A stretch of DNA of 30,000 nucleotides from Chara braunii (Eukaryota; Streptophyta; Charophyceae; Charales; Characeae). This document shows, one piece after another, positions 10,064 through 21,469 of this stretch (position 1 is its first letter; each line of letters starts with the position of its first letter). Made by a program: the position numbers and the translations under genes. The notes below the pieces were generated by a model. That model was not told where the DNA came from and ran no database searches. It saw nothing but the letters and a program-made list of their open reading frames with translations. The stretch spans positions 217,001 to 247,000 of the forward strand of contig BFEA01000517.1 of the NCBI GenBank assembly GCA_003427395.1. The letters run 5' to 3'.

Positions 10064-11390
10064 TGCGAGGATATGAGTCCTCGGCAGGCCTGGGGGGCCC
10101 TTGTTACAAGTGCCCGCCCTAAGTAAAGGCGGGCCTAATATATCACAAAATACCCTCAGCTGTCAAATTTATATTTGGGGGTCCAGGTAGTTGCAACGCG
10201 TCAGTTGGTTGAGAGGAACCCAAGTTGAGCAACAAAGACATTTCTACGACCTTCAAGGCTTTTCCAAAGAATGCAGGCCCTGGGCGAGAATCGCAGCATC
10301 ATACACTGACAGTTGGGAAGCCCAACGGAAAGAGGCCCAGTAGCTGCACACAAGCGTAGCATCCTGGGCCTACCCGAAGCTTCTGGGCCAGGCCCAGCCC
10401 AACCAGGCTATGCGAGCAGGCCATCTCTTTCCATATAGGAAAGAGCGCTACCCAACCGGCCTCATTCAGGCACTCGCATGCTAGTGGCAGCGTTGCTGGA
10501 GCAAAGGCTTGTGGGTTGCTGCTGGCGCTGAGAGGCGAGGTACAGCACGTGCGGTCGTGCAGGGAAGAAGGGCGTTGCTGAGGGCAGCGCCATAGCCCAT
10601 CCACCATAGCTGGTGGGCTTGGACTACAGTGAGGCGCAGGGGTGGTCTTCGGGTGTACAACAACTTGAAAGGGAGACGTGGGAGAGAGTCAAGGGGGAGA
10701 GAGAAGGATGATAATGATGATGATGTGAGGGCACATACCTGGTATTGGCGATGGTTCTGCATGGGCGACATCTNGCCTGGCCAGGGGATTCGGGCACTTG
10801 CTGGCTGGCGGCAGCGCTGCTGGAGCGATAGCTCGCGTGCTGGCTGCTGGCATTGGAGCAAGAGGCTGCGCATGTGCGGTCGTGTGGTGAAGCAGGGCGC
10901 TGCTGAGGGCAGCGCCATAGCCCAGCCTCCATAGCTGGCTGTGGGCTTGGACATACAGTGAGGCCCAGGGGTGGTCTTCGGGTGTACAACACAGTGAGAC
11001 ATGGGAGAGAGTCAAGGGGGAGAGAGAAGGATGATAATGATGATGATGTGAGGGCACATACCTGGTATTGGCGATGGTTCTGCATGGGCGACATCTTCAA
11101 GTACTTCGGGTGCTGCTAACATCAACAGTTGCATTGTCAATTAGTAGGCTAGTAGTAGCTTTATAGGGAATAGGATGGGCGCTGAGCGCCAGATAGGGAG
11201 ATAGAGNCTGGATACATATGTTGGTGGTGGCGAGAGCAAGCTTTCATCGACATTGACTTTCAGTGCTACGATTCTCCATTGGTGTTATATTGGTGCAATG
11301 ATGTTTCCTGAACACTGTGTTAGGATTTGGCTTTCAATGTAATTGTGCAATCTGAATATCGTCATCTCGCTTCTGTTCATTTTCCTTGCG
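10064..11390 (+). repeat. 5' LTR (enlarged by internal duplication)
   Basis: A 1,327-bp repeat matching 18327-19324 from end to end, from TGCGAGGAT to CTTGC. It is about 330 bp longer than the 3' LTR because one segment is present twice. It should contain the promoter and RNA start of the element, but I could not place a TATA box with confidence. It includes ambiguous bases at 10774 and 11207. Confidence 0.9.
10465..11100 (+). repeat. 323-bp tandem duplication inside the 5' LTR
   Basis: Unit 1 (about 10465-10773) and unit 2 (about 10775-11100) share the stretches CAGCGCCATAGCCCA, GGGGTGGTCTTCGGGTGTACAAC and GTGAGGGCACATACCTGG, offset by about 323 bp. Unit 1 resembles the single copy in the 3' LTR closely. 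Unit 2 is clearly more diverged in its first half. The change from unit 1 to unit 2 falls exactly on the ambiguous base at 10774. Confidence 0.85.
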
Positions 11391-11393
11391 ATT

Positions 11394-11408
11394 TGGTATC
11401 GGAGCAGG
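11394..11408 (+). other. Primer binding site, initiator tRNA-Met type
   Basis: TGGTATCGGAGCAGG starts three bases after the 5' LTR. Plant LTR elements primed by initiator tRNA-Met carry TGGTATCAGAGC, so this differs at one base. Minus-strand DNA synthesis would start here. Confidence 0.85.
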
Positions 11409-12672
11409 TTTGAACTGCGCTCATTGGTTCTTCGCATTAGCTGTTCGGTGGTTCGCATGAGGTGTGGGGCAGTGATAAGGCTTGGGCGATTGAACATTAG
11501 GCGGTCAAGGGTCGTGTGGGCACGTCAGGAAGCTATGTGGTGGCATTAGGGGTATATGCTGGATGATGAGAGCTCGCTGATGTGGCATTTAAGCCGAGGT
11601 GGAACTGAATCCTGCTGTGGGTTGTGCCGAGGCAAAGACCGGTCATCATAAATGCACATCAGGTTGCCGGTGAGAAATTTGTGGTTGGGGGCAGCATTAT
11701 GAGGTACGTTGCTTCCTTCCTTATCTACCCTCTTCATTGCTTCTTATCGTGAGGAAGTGAATTCTGTCTTGAGAGTCCTCTCAATGTGAGGTGTCGTGAG
11801 CGCTCAACCTTAAGAGTCAACATTCTTCCTGGGCAGCAAGCTGGTTGGAGACGGGATATGCCTCTGAAGGACCCTGGACGAAGCACTCGGGTGACGATCA
11901 CCATGCCAACCCGCTGGGACTCGTACACGCATGCTTTGCCGCAAGTCCTTAGTTCTGCTGCTGCGCAATAGAGGTCATGCAGGGCATGCCAGCCCTTTGA
12001 ACAAACGCTTACGACACCGTCTCTAAATATTTCTGGCGGGGACTCGGTGTTGATTCTGGCTGTGATCGTCGTCCTGTCTGCGTCGTTAAATAATTCATGA
12101 GGAGTTACGAGGGATCTCCTGAAATGCCTCCTGATCAGCTAGATCAAACCGGGTGTAAGGCTCGTTGCATGCGAGGATAAATAATATGCAGGGGCTGGCA
12201 GGTTCGCGTTGACTTGGGGCACAGGGGTGGGCCGGAGTGCACACCTTCAGACACGCTGCTCAACCAGATGCTCAGGACGTTGACGCAAAGTGACAACTCA
12301 AGAAGGACATTGGGGGAGGGGGGATTCCGGTAACTGACCGCGATGGCACTTCTTAGACAAAACTGCCATCCAGCATACATCTCAATAGGTAGGTTATTTT
12401 ATTTTTGATTACTTAGTTGTTACAGACTTGTTAACAACTGAAAGACAACTGCAAATAGGTTAGTCATTTTCCTTGCTGCATTGCAATTTGTAAAAGAGTA
12501 ATCTAAAAATAGAATCAAACTTACTTGTAGGATCTGACACTAGGTGATACCTAACCACCTAACTATTTCTGTCCAGGCCGACCGAAGTTAGTTGTGTATC
12601 ATAATCGGTTGTCTGTCATGCTGAGGTAGGACTCAGTGTGGATTCTAGTTTAGATCACACACACTGTAGCTC
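11409..12672 (+). other. Untranslated leader of the gypsy element
   Basis: About 1.26 kb between the primer site and the first gag-like codons. Short frames occur on both strands without recognisable domains. RNA packaging signals would be expected here but cannot be identified by eye. Confidence 0.6.
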
Positions 12673-14535
12673 ATGAGTGATGCAAGCACTAGTGAGGAGG
12701 AGTTGTTAGTGGATGATCGTAGGAATACTCGTAGAACTTCTATCAGTCGACCTTTGACTTTCCTAGAGTTAGGTCCAGGAGACGAGAGGAGACTGTGGAG
12801 AAAGGGTAGAAAGAGAACAGCGGCAAGAAGAGCGAGGGTCGCTGAGGATAGTGCATAGTCTAGGATTTAAGCTAGCATCGGTATAACCATGGCTACTTCC
12901 TCTACCATGTCGCAGGCCTCTTCACAAGCCACTTCATCAGGAGTCAGTCAGAGTGGTTCTCGGGTTTCCATTAGCCAAAGTGCTGGCGTGCAAGTCAGCC
13001 AGCAGACTCAACTCAGGCCGGAGGATTATGAGATCCTCCAAGCAGAAGAACTTCATGATGAGTTGCAGCGGCAGTGAGACGAAGCAGCAGAGAGGAGAAG
13101 AGGAGCTATAATGAGGAAAACTAGACTAGGTAGTAGATTGCAGGAGCTAGGCAATCTAGAAGCACTAGATGAATCAACACTTGACCCTGCGATGCAAGCA
13201 CTGCGTAACTCGCTCCTGTGTGTGGCGGAGACGCCCTGCGAGGTAGTTCAGCAGGAGGTGTTGGCTGAATTAGTGGCAGGCCAGAAACGAATTCTGGCTG
13301 CATTACAGGCTCCTCATCTATTGATGAGGCAGCCTTAGTTTGTTGTAGCTCCTCCTCCGGATGCGGGTCCATCAGTGACGCTGCCGCCAGTAGGGCCTTC
13401 ATTTTCGCCTATGTTTGGCATGCCCCCTCCCGGTGGTTATGTAGCAACTAGTGGTCCGATTCACAGAGTCTCAGTCATACCATCGACGATAGTGGTTACA
13501 GTAACTACAGTCCCACTGTCAAGCCAGGCCTAGGTTAGTGTGCAGCAACCTGTTTCAGTGGCTATGCAGCCACTGTAGCAATCCCCTGGACCAATGCAGC
13601 CTATGCAGTGAATGCCCAAAATACCCTTGCTGAGTCCTAAGCCCTTCTCCGATGACAGGAATAAGGACGAGGATTTTGACACCTGGGTAAGGACGGTGCC
13701 TACCTATTCGAGGCACAAACTTACCAGGTTAGAGCAGGAAGTTGTGGTGGTTGCCTCCTTTCTAGAGGGGTCAGCAGCCCGCTGGTTGAATGGCCTAGTG
13801 CAACAACAGGGCTACAGTCGGAACTTCAATGCCTGGGCCCAGGACCTGACATTGGAAGGGTTTGTACGGTCCCTGTATAATAGGTGGCATGACCTGCAAG
13901 GTGCTCAAAAGGCCACAAACGCAATCAACAGTCTTTGTGCCAGAGGGTACAAAAATGTTAGAGAGCTCACGGACACCATATAATGTCTGCTCGTGGTACC
14001 TGGTGTGCGCTATGACCAGCAGACACTCCTTACAAATTACCTTAGATGTCTACCTTCGGAGGTAAGGACAAAGCTGGTAGATGAGGCTTATGTCGATGAG
14101 CACAAATTCGCTTCATTCAACAAGAAAGCCTTAGACATAAAGGCAAAGTTGGCATCTGCATATCAGAGTCAGGGAGATGATAGGAAAAAGAGACTACCCC
14201 AAGACTGGAAGAAGAAAGGTCGACTGATGTTCGTCGACCTTGATGGTCAGGCGACATAAATTGATGACTTCCCAGACCTTGGAGAGGAGACAGAGCACGA
14301 TGGGGCCAGTGAGGCTTCGGATGGGCGAGTCGTGACACGCATCAAAGAAAAGGCTAGGGGGGCCGGGAAGAAGAAGGTAGGCCGGTCTACGGGTCAGGGC
14401 GACCAAGGCATGTCTGCTTGGGTAAAACTTGGCTTGGAATATAAGGTGTGGAGGGACCGAGTCGCTAGGGGCACGTGCATGAACTGTGGCAACTATGCCA
14501 CATGTCCAGAACGTGTCGAGGCAAGAAAGTCCTGA
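12673..14535 (+). pseudogene. gag: gag pseudogene of the gypsy element
   Basis: One reading frame runs through the region, interrupted by in-frame stops at 12856, 13076, 13336, 13531, 13576, 13609, 13981, 14257 and 14533 (first base each), plus TAA in the linker near 12868. The N-terminus is Ser/Gln-rich. The capsid-like retrotransposon gag domain lies at about 13612-14180, with the EGSAARWLNGL and FVRSLYNRWHD stretches typical of the family. A zinc knuckle starts at about 14478 with CMNC; its His and last Cys are in another frame, so a one-base indel near 14497 splits it. Gag would form the virus-like particle and bind the RNA. Most stops are one transition away from CAG, CAA or CGA. Confidence 0.85.
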
Positions 14536-15346
14536 CGAGGGTAGCCTCCCCAACGGTGGTGGGACTATCTTCGAACTTTGGTGGTGCTTTTGCGAGCACT
14601 TCGCAGGGAAACACCCCAGACCAGTAGGAGTTTTAGCCGCTCTTACTCGTGCTGAAGTGGTGACGTTGCCTTCCCCACTTCAGGCGTTGGCCAGGGCTAG
14701 TGACCCACGTATCGCCCCGCAGATACATTTAGACCCACCGACGCTCTGTTCAAGAGATGTGTCTGAGGCCCTAGAAGAGTCAGAGACCGAGTGGTCAGGC
14801 AAGGACCCCGAAAACTCTTGGGCGATGATCAGTAGAGGTCCAAAGGGTGAACATTTTGTGGTAGAGGTTGATGTAGGTGGCCGCAAAGTTGGCGCCTTCG
14901 CAGACATAGGCTCTACACGAAACTTCATCAGTCGTGATTGTGTGGATAAACTGTGCTTAGGGGACCAAGTGCAGCGGGTTAGCAGAACTATAGCTTCTAC
15001 ACTAACCAACAAACACCAAATGTTGGTAAAAGACTATGTCACGAATGTAGTTTGTACCTTCTCCTATAGAGGAGGGGAAGTGAGTCATAAAATCTCCTTC
15101 CTTGTTAGCGACGAACTGCCCTTTGACATGCTCCTAGGTATGTACTACCTCGAGGTCGCGCAACCGCAGTTTGACTGGGATAGAAAGGTGTTGATTCACA
15201 AATTTCCCAATGGTAGATCTGTTAGACTGCAAAAGTTTAAAGTTAGCAGTCTGATAGAAAACTACGGGTGCATGTGTACATCATCTTTCTATAACTACTA
15301 TAAGCAAAATCGCGAGGAGGGCATGTATTTAGTCTTTGTCTCTTAG
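14486..15346 (+). pseudogene. pol: Protease region of pol (retropepsin-like), damaged
   Basis: A 286-codon open stretch in a frame different from gag. The aspartic protease core is at about 14870-15190: AFADIGSTRNFISRDC corresponds to the usual D-S/T-G active-site loop but reads Asp-Ile-Gly, so the residue after the catalytic Asp is altered. The later hydrophobic-Gly motif reads FDMLLGMYYL where this family typically has a LGMDWL-like sequence. The first part (before about 14640) may be out of its original frame. The protease would process the Gag-Pol polyprotein. The product is unlikely to be active. Confidence 0.8.
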
Positions 15347-15379
15347 AAAGGGAAGACCGTTAAAACACCCCAGAGATAG

Positions 15380-16770
15380 AATCAGTCATCGCACAATATT
15401 CTGACCTTTTTTAGGAGCCCACAGGCATGGTAGAAAGGGAGGTTGTCCATGCAATAGAGGTTGTCCCAAATGGTAAGGTGCCTAGAGGACGAATCTATAG
15501 GATATCTCCTGCGAAGTTGGATAAGCTTCGCCACCAGCTCAAGGAACTCACAGAGAAAGGATGGATTCGACCTAGTACCTCACCTTACGGCGCTCCGATC
15601 ATATTCGTACCGAAGAAGGGAGGTACCCTGAGGATGTGCATTGACTATACGGGCCTCAATGCCATCACCGTTAAGAACGTGGAGCCCCTACCCGCATCGA
15701 CGACCTACTGGATAGAGTGCAGGGATACCGGTACTTTACTAAGATAGATCTAAAGTTCAGACACCATCAAATTGCTCTTAGACCTGAGGACCAGCACAAA
15801 AGCGCATTTTAGACCAGGTACGGTCTGTACGAGTTTGTGGTGATGCCCTTTAACCTATGCAATGCGCCTGGGACATTCCAGCACGCAATAAACAGGATCT
15901 TTCATGATTACTTAGATAAGTTTATCGTCGTGTACCTCGACGATATTCTCATCTTTACTAAGACTGTAGAGCAGCACGCTGAGCACTTGAATATAGTGCT
16001 AGGTTTCCTAAGACAGCACCAGTACAAGTTCAACTTGGAGAAATGCGAGTTTGGTCGCACCAAGATCTTGTACTTGGGTCATGAAATTTCAGCAGATGGG
16101 TTGAGGCCAGACGATGCAAAGGTGGTCATCATTCGTGACTGGCCCAGACCTCAGACTGTCACTGAGGTCAGATCGTTTTGGGGGATGACGGGCTATTATC
16201 GTTTGTTTATAAAGAACTATAGTACTATAGCTTCCCCATTAACAAATCTAACTCGACTTGACACCCCTTGGGAATGGACAAAAGAGTGTGAGGCAGCCTT
16301 TAAAAAATTGAAGTATGCTCTATCACAGTATGAAGTCCTCAAGCTTTCGGACCCTGATCAGCCATTTGTCGTGACGATAGACTCCAACCAATATGGCATA
16401 GGCACGGTCCTTGCGCAAAAGGAGGGGAAAAAGTTTAGACCGATCGAGTATACGAGTAAAAAGATGTCATCTCATAAACTAGCCAGGTTCACCTACGAAC
16501 GTGAGCTCTATGCCCTGTATAGAGCGCTGGTTCACTTGAGACACTATCTCCTTGGCAAATAATTTTATGTAAGATCTGACCATGAGACCTTGCACTGGAT
16601 CAAGACACAACCGGTACTCTCCGATACACTCAAGCGGTGAATTCAAGTAATAGACATGTATGACTATCAGCTTGATCCAATCAAGGGAGCGTACAACAAG
16701 GTCGCTGACGCGTTATCACGTAGGGCAGATTATCTGGGGGCCTTGGTAACCGAGTTTGGCATATCTGACG
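15380..16770 (+). pseudogene. pol: Reverse transcriptase and RNase H region of pol, damaged
   Basis: RT begins about 15400. The conserved block with [14 protein letters not shown] and RMCIDY is in frame 1 up to 15690; a one-base loss near 15688 then moves the rest to frame 3. A 2-base gain near 15371 lies upstream. The catalytic YLDD is intact at 15933-15944, following the MPFNLCNAPGTFQ block. A stop interrupts near 15809. RNase H (about 16360-16720) keeps the first Asp in VTIDSNQYGIG, the Glu in YERELYAL and DHETLHW, and ends in VADALSRR; stops occur at 16560 and 16638. The enzyme would copy element RNA to DNA and remove the RNA. The breaks make it non-functional as read. Confidence 0.9.
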
Positions 16771-16804
16771 AACTCACACGATCATTGGTGGAAGCCTATC
16801 AGAA

Positions 16805-18286
16805 GATCCAGTTATGTCTGAGATCATTCGTAGATTTCGTGCAAAAGAAAAAGCAACCTCCCACGAATTCACGATGGTAAATGACTTGCTGTTTCTGGAG
16901 AAGGCAGGGAATAACAGATTGTGCGTTCCTGATAATGAGTCTTTACGTAGTTTATTTTTAGGAGAATGTCATGATGCAACTAGTCATTTTGGCTATAGAA
17001 AGACATTAACAAACTTAGTATAAAGATTTTGGTGGCCCTCTATGATGCAAGATGCAAAGAGATATGTTAAAACTTGTCAGGTTTGCCAAAGGGACAAACC
17101 TAGGACTCAGGCTCCGCTTGGGTTGATTAAGCCCTTGCCGATTCCTGAAGGGTCGGGTCAGAATGTGTCCATGGACTTCATGGAGACTCTTGTGACCAGC
17201 CGCTCTGTGAAAAGACACATCTTTGTTATAGTGGATCGCTTTTCTAAGTATGCCAGACTAATCGTCATGCCAGAAAATGATAAAACTGATTACGTCATCA
17301 AACTCTTTATAGATACCTGGGTACGTGACTTCGGTTTGCCTGCATCTATTGTTAGTGACAGAGATGTAAGATTCACCAGTGAACTGTGGTAACCAACCGC
17401 TGAAAAGATGGGCACAAAGCTCCAAATAACATCAAGGAATCACCCTGAGTCAAATGGCCAAGCAGAACAAATGAATCGAGCAGTACAACACCTGCTTAGA
17501 CATTATATCAAGCCAATTCAGGATGACTGGGACGAGAAACTACTCCTCGTCGCCATCTTGTATAACAACGTTGTGCACATTACTACAGAAAAGCCTCCCA
17601 ACCAACTGCATCTTGGTTCGAAACCCAGAACTGCACTTGACTTTCTGCTACCAGAAAGAGAACCCACTACAACACCTGGCAGCATAGAGTTTGTTGTCAA
17701 ATATGAACAGATGTTGCAGCAAACCGTGGAACATATCAAGAAGTCTCAGGATGCAATGATCGCATCTGAGAATAAGCACAGACGGCCCTCTAACTTTCAG
17801 GTTGGTGATAGAGTCCGGGTTAAGTCATCTGAACTACTAGGCCAGGAGTTAGGAATTTCATGTAAACTAATGTCACAGTACTTTGGGCCCTGAGAGATCT
17901 TGGACATTGTAGGGGATCAACTGGATGGGCCTTCATACGTGATTCGCATTCGTGCGCACTTACGTACTTACCCTGTGTTACATGCCTCCAAGTTGGCACC
18001 TTTCGCTGCCACTGATCAGTTTTCCTCAAGAAGATCAATGCTGCCCCCAACCATGGATGGCGAAGTGGATATTGACGAGATCGTGGAACATCAAGTGATT
18101 CAAGTTCCTCGACCATTAGGCAGAGGCCGCCCTCCTAAGCCAAGAATGCAGTATCGTGTGAGATTCAGACATCATTTGGATCCTAAAGAAGATCGTTGGT
18201 TCACACGAGAGGAACTCATGAGAACAACACCTCAAGTGATTGCAGGCTACGAAAGAGAACTCAAAGGGAAGATGCCTGCCGAGTGA
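16805..18286 (+). pseudogene. pol: Integrase with C-terminal chromodomain (pol), damaged
   Basis: A one-base loss near 16804 separates this from RNase H; the rest stays in frame 2. The zinc-binding HHCC domain is recognisable (GECHDATSHFGYRKT, then CQVCQRDK). The catalytic DDE residues are all present: Asp at 17174 in SMDF, Asp at 17357 in VSDRD and Glu at 17447 in HPESNGQ. In-frame stops lie at 17021, 17390 and 17891, each one transition from CAA or CGA. After the GP(Y/F)-type region comes a chromodomain-like fold at about 18055-18240 (DEIVEHQ, then MQYRVRFRHH and DRWFTREELM). In chromoviruses this domain directs integration to modified chromatin. The call is firm. Confidence 0.9.
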
Positions 18287-18312
18287 CAGACTTCTCAGAG
18301 GACTAACGAAGT

Positions 18313-18326
18313 AAAGGAGGAGGAAA
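18313..18326 (+). other. Polypurine tract
   Basis: AAAGGAGGAGGAAA directly abuts the 3' LTR. This RNase H-resistant tract primes plus-strand DNA synthesis in LTR elements. Confidence 0.9.
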
Positions 18327-19324
18327 TGCGAGGATCTTAGTCCTCGGCAGGCATGGGCAGCCCCTTTTACAAGTGCCCGGCCTAAGTGAAGGCGGGCCTA
18401 ACATATCAGAAGAGGCCCTCGGCTGTCAAATTCATATTTGGGGGTCCAGGCAAATGATACGCGTTAGTTGGTTGAGAGGAACCCAGGCCGAGCAACAAAG
18501 ATATTTTTACGGCCTTCAAGGCTTTTCCAAAGAATGCAGGTCCTGGGCGAGAATCGCAGCATCATACACTGACAGTTGGGAGGCCCAATCGAAAGAGGCC
18601 AGTAGTTGCGCACAAGCGCAACATCATAGGTTGTACCGAAAGCTTTTGGGCCCAGGCCCAGCCCAGCCAGGCAGCGCAAGCAGGCCAACTCTTTCCATAT
18701 AGGAAAGAGCTCTACCCAACCAGCCTCATTCAAGCACTCGCATGCTAGCGGCAGCGCTGCTGGAGCAAAGGCTCGTGGGCTGTTGCTGGCGCTGAGAGGC
18801 AAGGTGCAACACGTGCGGTCGTACAGGGAAGAAGGGCGCTGCTGAGGGCAGTGCCATAGCCCATCCACCATAGTTGGTGGGCTTGGACTACAATGAGGCG
18901 CAAGGGTGGTTTTCGGGTGTACAACAAAGGGAGACGTGAGAGAGAGTCAAGGGGGAGAGAGAAGGATGATGATGATAATGATATGAGGGCACATACCTGG
19001 TATTGGCGATGGTTCTGCATTGGCGACACTTCAAGTACTTCGGGTGTTGCTGACGTCAACAGTTGCATTGTCAATTAGTAGGCCAGAAGTAGTTGTGTAG
19101 GGAATAGGCTGGGCGCCGAGCGCGAGATAGGGAGATAGAGACTAGATACATATGTTGGTGGTGGCGAGAGCAAGCTCTCATTCACATTGAGTTTCAGTGC
19201 TACGATTCTCCATTGGTGTTATATTAGGGCAATGCTGCTTTTTAAACACTGTGTTACGATTTGGCTTTCAATGTGATTATGCAATCTGAATATTGTCATC
19301 TCGCTTCTGTTCATTTTCCTTGCA
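18327..19324 (+). repeat. 3' LTR
   Basis: A 998-bp repeat from TGCGAGGAT to CTTGCA, aligned with the 5' LTR over its whole length but lacking the 323-bp second unit. Scattered substitutions and small indels between the two indicate an old insertion. Confidence 0.92.
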
Positions 19325-19798
19325 TATGATTTATTTAGTTATTTTTTAAAATTTATAATTCTGCGGTATTTTGAATCTTTGTGTACTTATCTTGGTCTCT
19401 CCTTCCTCTTGGCACATTCTTGACCCCATGGGGGGTAAAGGAGATGTTGCTAAAAATTCCAAAAAAATAAATAATTATTTCTCTCTTGATATTTTGTGTA
19501 TTTATTTTTTTAATTATTTTTACTATTTGTTATGATTTTTTTCTCTCCAAATTTAACTGTTTATTCATTTTTCTCTGCCCCTCCCCTCCATGGTTGCTAT
19601 TTTCTTTTCTTGATTAGGTCACGCATACCCTACCCTAACCACTCTAGGTAGGGTTTTCTTATGGTTTTTCTAGGGTTTAGGGTTTTCCTAACCCCTTTAC
19701 TCTCCTATCACCCCTTTTCCCTACTTCCCCTTCCCCTTCAGGCACCCTGGACCTGAACCACCCCTCCCCCTTTCACAGCATCTGCGCTAGATTCGCTA
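19325..19798. other. AT-rich flank with repeat core and telomere-like words
   Basis: An AT-rich stretch that includes ACCCCATGGGGGGTAAAGGAGATGTTGCTAAAAATTCC-like sequence at 19421-19459, a relative of the 9.7-10.0 kb repeat. Near 19630-19700 are CCCTACCCTAACC and AGGGTTTAGGGTTTT, two plant telomere-type units. A C-rich leader to the next gag follows. No LTR of the second gypsy element was recognised. Confidence 0.45.
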
Positions 19799-21078
19799 GT
19801 GCTGCCTGCCGCTTTCTACCGCAGAACCCCCCCTTATGCCCTCCGCTCACGCGGTCCTCCTATGAGCCCCTCCAGCCCGACTCGTCACCTCCCCATGGCC
19901 GGCGGCGTGTCACAAGCTGCTGACGCGGTGACGACCTCGGCACCGGGCTCCATACCCGTGCCGACAAACCAGGGTCATCAGCCCCAAGGGGATCTGCACA
20001 CCCTCCTCACCTCCCTGCTCTCGCTCATCCAGGCGCAATTGGCGACCCTTGCGCCCTTAAAGCTGCAGGTGTCGACTCTTGCCGCTGGCATGCGGCAACT
20101 CCAGGACGGTGAGGAAGTTGCCCGTCCTTCCACTCCCAACTCCCTCTCCTCCTGGCTCCCAGTCCGGGTGCCCCGTCCTCCGACATGGTGCCACGGTGGA
20201 GCTTCCTTCTCCGCTCCCCCCGACCCGACGATCCTAGTGACTGTCCACACTCCTAGCGCAACAGCCGCCATGGGCCAGGCCTTCCCTCACTCTACGGGCG
20301 CACCCACCGAGATTCCAGTTATTACGGCCCCACGGGATCACAGCTCTCTGCGGCGGCCTCATATTTTTCGGGTTCCCCGCTTCTCCCTCCCTTTCGCACG
20401 ACTGCCACATGACACCTGACTCTCCCCTTTATGGGATGCCCCTCGTTGTTCTTGCGTCCACTTCCCCCACTCCTCCTCCTACTACTCCTCGCTTGATCAC
20501 AGGTGGCTGCGCCTTCGGGTGCACCCCCTACTCCCTCTACTCTTCCTTCCATGCAGACTCGCTTCCCTCGCCCTGCGCCCCCTCCACCAACATCCTATCT
20601 CCTTCTTACTCCATCGTTTGTTGCGACCTCTTCTATCACAACTCCCGCGCAGCCTACTGTTGTTTCCCCAGCCGCTCCACCATGCGGCCCGGCCGTACAG
20701 TCAGCTACGACCCCTTCCCCTGGACCTTCGCCGACTTACTTGGCCGTAGCGAAGGCCTCTGCTCCTTTGTCTCCTCGCCGCCAAAACCGTTGCGCACGAC
20801 TCGTCCGCTGAACGAACATTGCCTTCTGTGACGATACAGGGATACACGTGTCTCAGTGGCTGCAGCTTGCCGCCCACACGCTCCAGCTCATGGGCGTCCC
20901 ACCTGACCAGTGGGTGACTCGCCTTTCGACACGCCTGTGTGGCGGTCCTTTTGATGCCTGGGAGGATTTCTACACTCACCTACGAAACACCCGCGGACGC
21001 GTCCGGGGGTTCGAGCTCAGAGGGCGGCCACATATATGGCCGCGTCCACGGCTGGCCTCGTCCTCGTCGCAGACGTGA
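19799..21078 (+). pseudogene. gag: gag-like region of a second gypsy element, broken
   Basis: Frame 2 is open from 19799 to 20419 (Pro/Ser/Thr-rich, with a Leu-rich stretch around HTLLTSLLSLIQAQLATLAPL that could form a coiled coil). Coding-like sequence continues in frame 1 from about 20503 to about 21000, with a TGA at 20809 (one transition from CGA). The part after 20840 (WLQLAAHTLQLMGVPPDQW and FDAWEDF) resembles the capsid region of Ty3/gypsy Gag. It ends where an AT-rich insertion starts near 21080. Assignment rests on position before a gypsy pol and on general resemblance, so it is moderately sure. Confidence 0.55.
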
Positions 21079-21084
21079 ATTTAC

Positions 21085-21438
21085 CGTATTTTTCCTAATT
21101 TACTTAATAGGCCAAAAAAAAATTATATACATATATATATATGGGGCTGTACGGAGTTTTAAGCCCTGCAGCCCTATATGTGTCTTTTTGGAAAACGATA
21201 ATGTTAAAGAATTATAAAAAATAAAAAACATAAAAGGTGGAGAAGAGAAATTGGAAAATAAATTAATCTTTTTTTTTGGGGGGCGGGTGGGATTTTTGGT
21301 TTGCAGTTCTTTGTATTCTTCACTTTTGCATTATTATTTTTGGTTTGTAGTTCTTTGTTAAAGAGTTATTTGTGTGTGTGTGTGTGTGTGTGTATGTGTT
21401 TGTTTTCCGCGTGCTCTCTGACACTACTACACGCCACC

Positions 21439-21469
<31 letters not shown>

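Larger units (their letters stand above)
10064..19324 (+). mobile_element. Complete but defective Ty3/gypsy chromovirus LTR retrotransposon
   Basis: A 9.26-kb element with all landmarks in order: TATG target duplication (10060-10063 and 19325-19328), 5' LTR, tRNA-Met primer site, gag, protease, RT, RNase H, integrase, chromodomain, polypurine tract, 3' LTR. The LTRs begin TGCGAGGAT. The 3' LTR ends TTGCA, while the 5' copy ends TTGCG, presumably mutated. The order protease-RT-RNase H-integrase defines Ty3/gypsy, and the C-terminal chromodomain marks a chromovirus. About fifteen stops and several frame changes mean no complete protein can be made. Both flanks contain related repeat sequence with ACCCCATGGGGG, so it appears to have inserted into a pre-existing repeat block. 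Confidence 0.93.

Noticed and set aside
10064-11390. Frames of over 100 codons within the LTR
   Set aside because: The same region is a non-coding LTR. The frames cross the ambiguous base and are not conserved as frames in the 3' LTR.
17612-17634. GGTTCGAAACCC as the T arm of a tRNA gene
   Set aside because: It lies inside the integrase reading frame, and no acceptor, D or anticodon arms can be built around it.
19630-19700. Telomere remnant from CCCTAA and TTTAGGG words
   Set aside because: Only about two units in each orientation. Such words are common in plant promoters, so this does not show an interstitial telomere.
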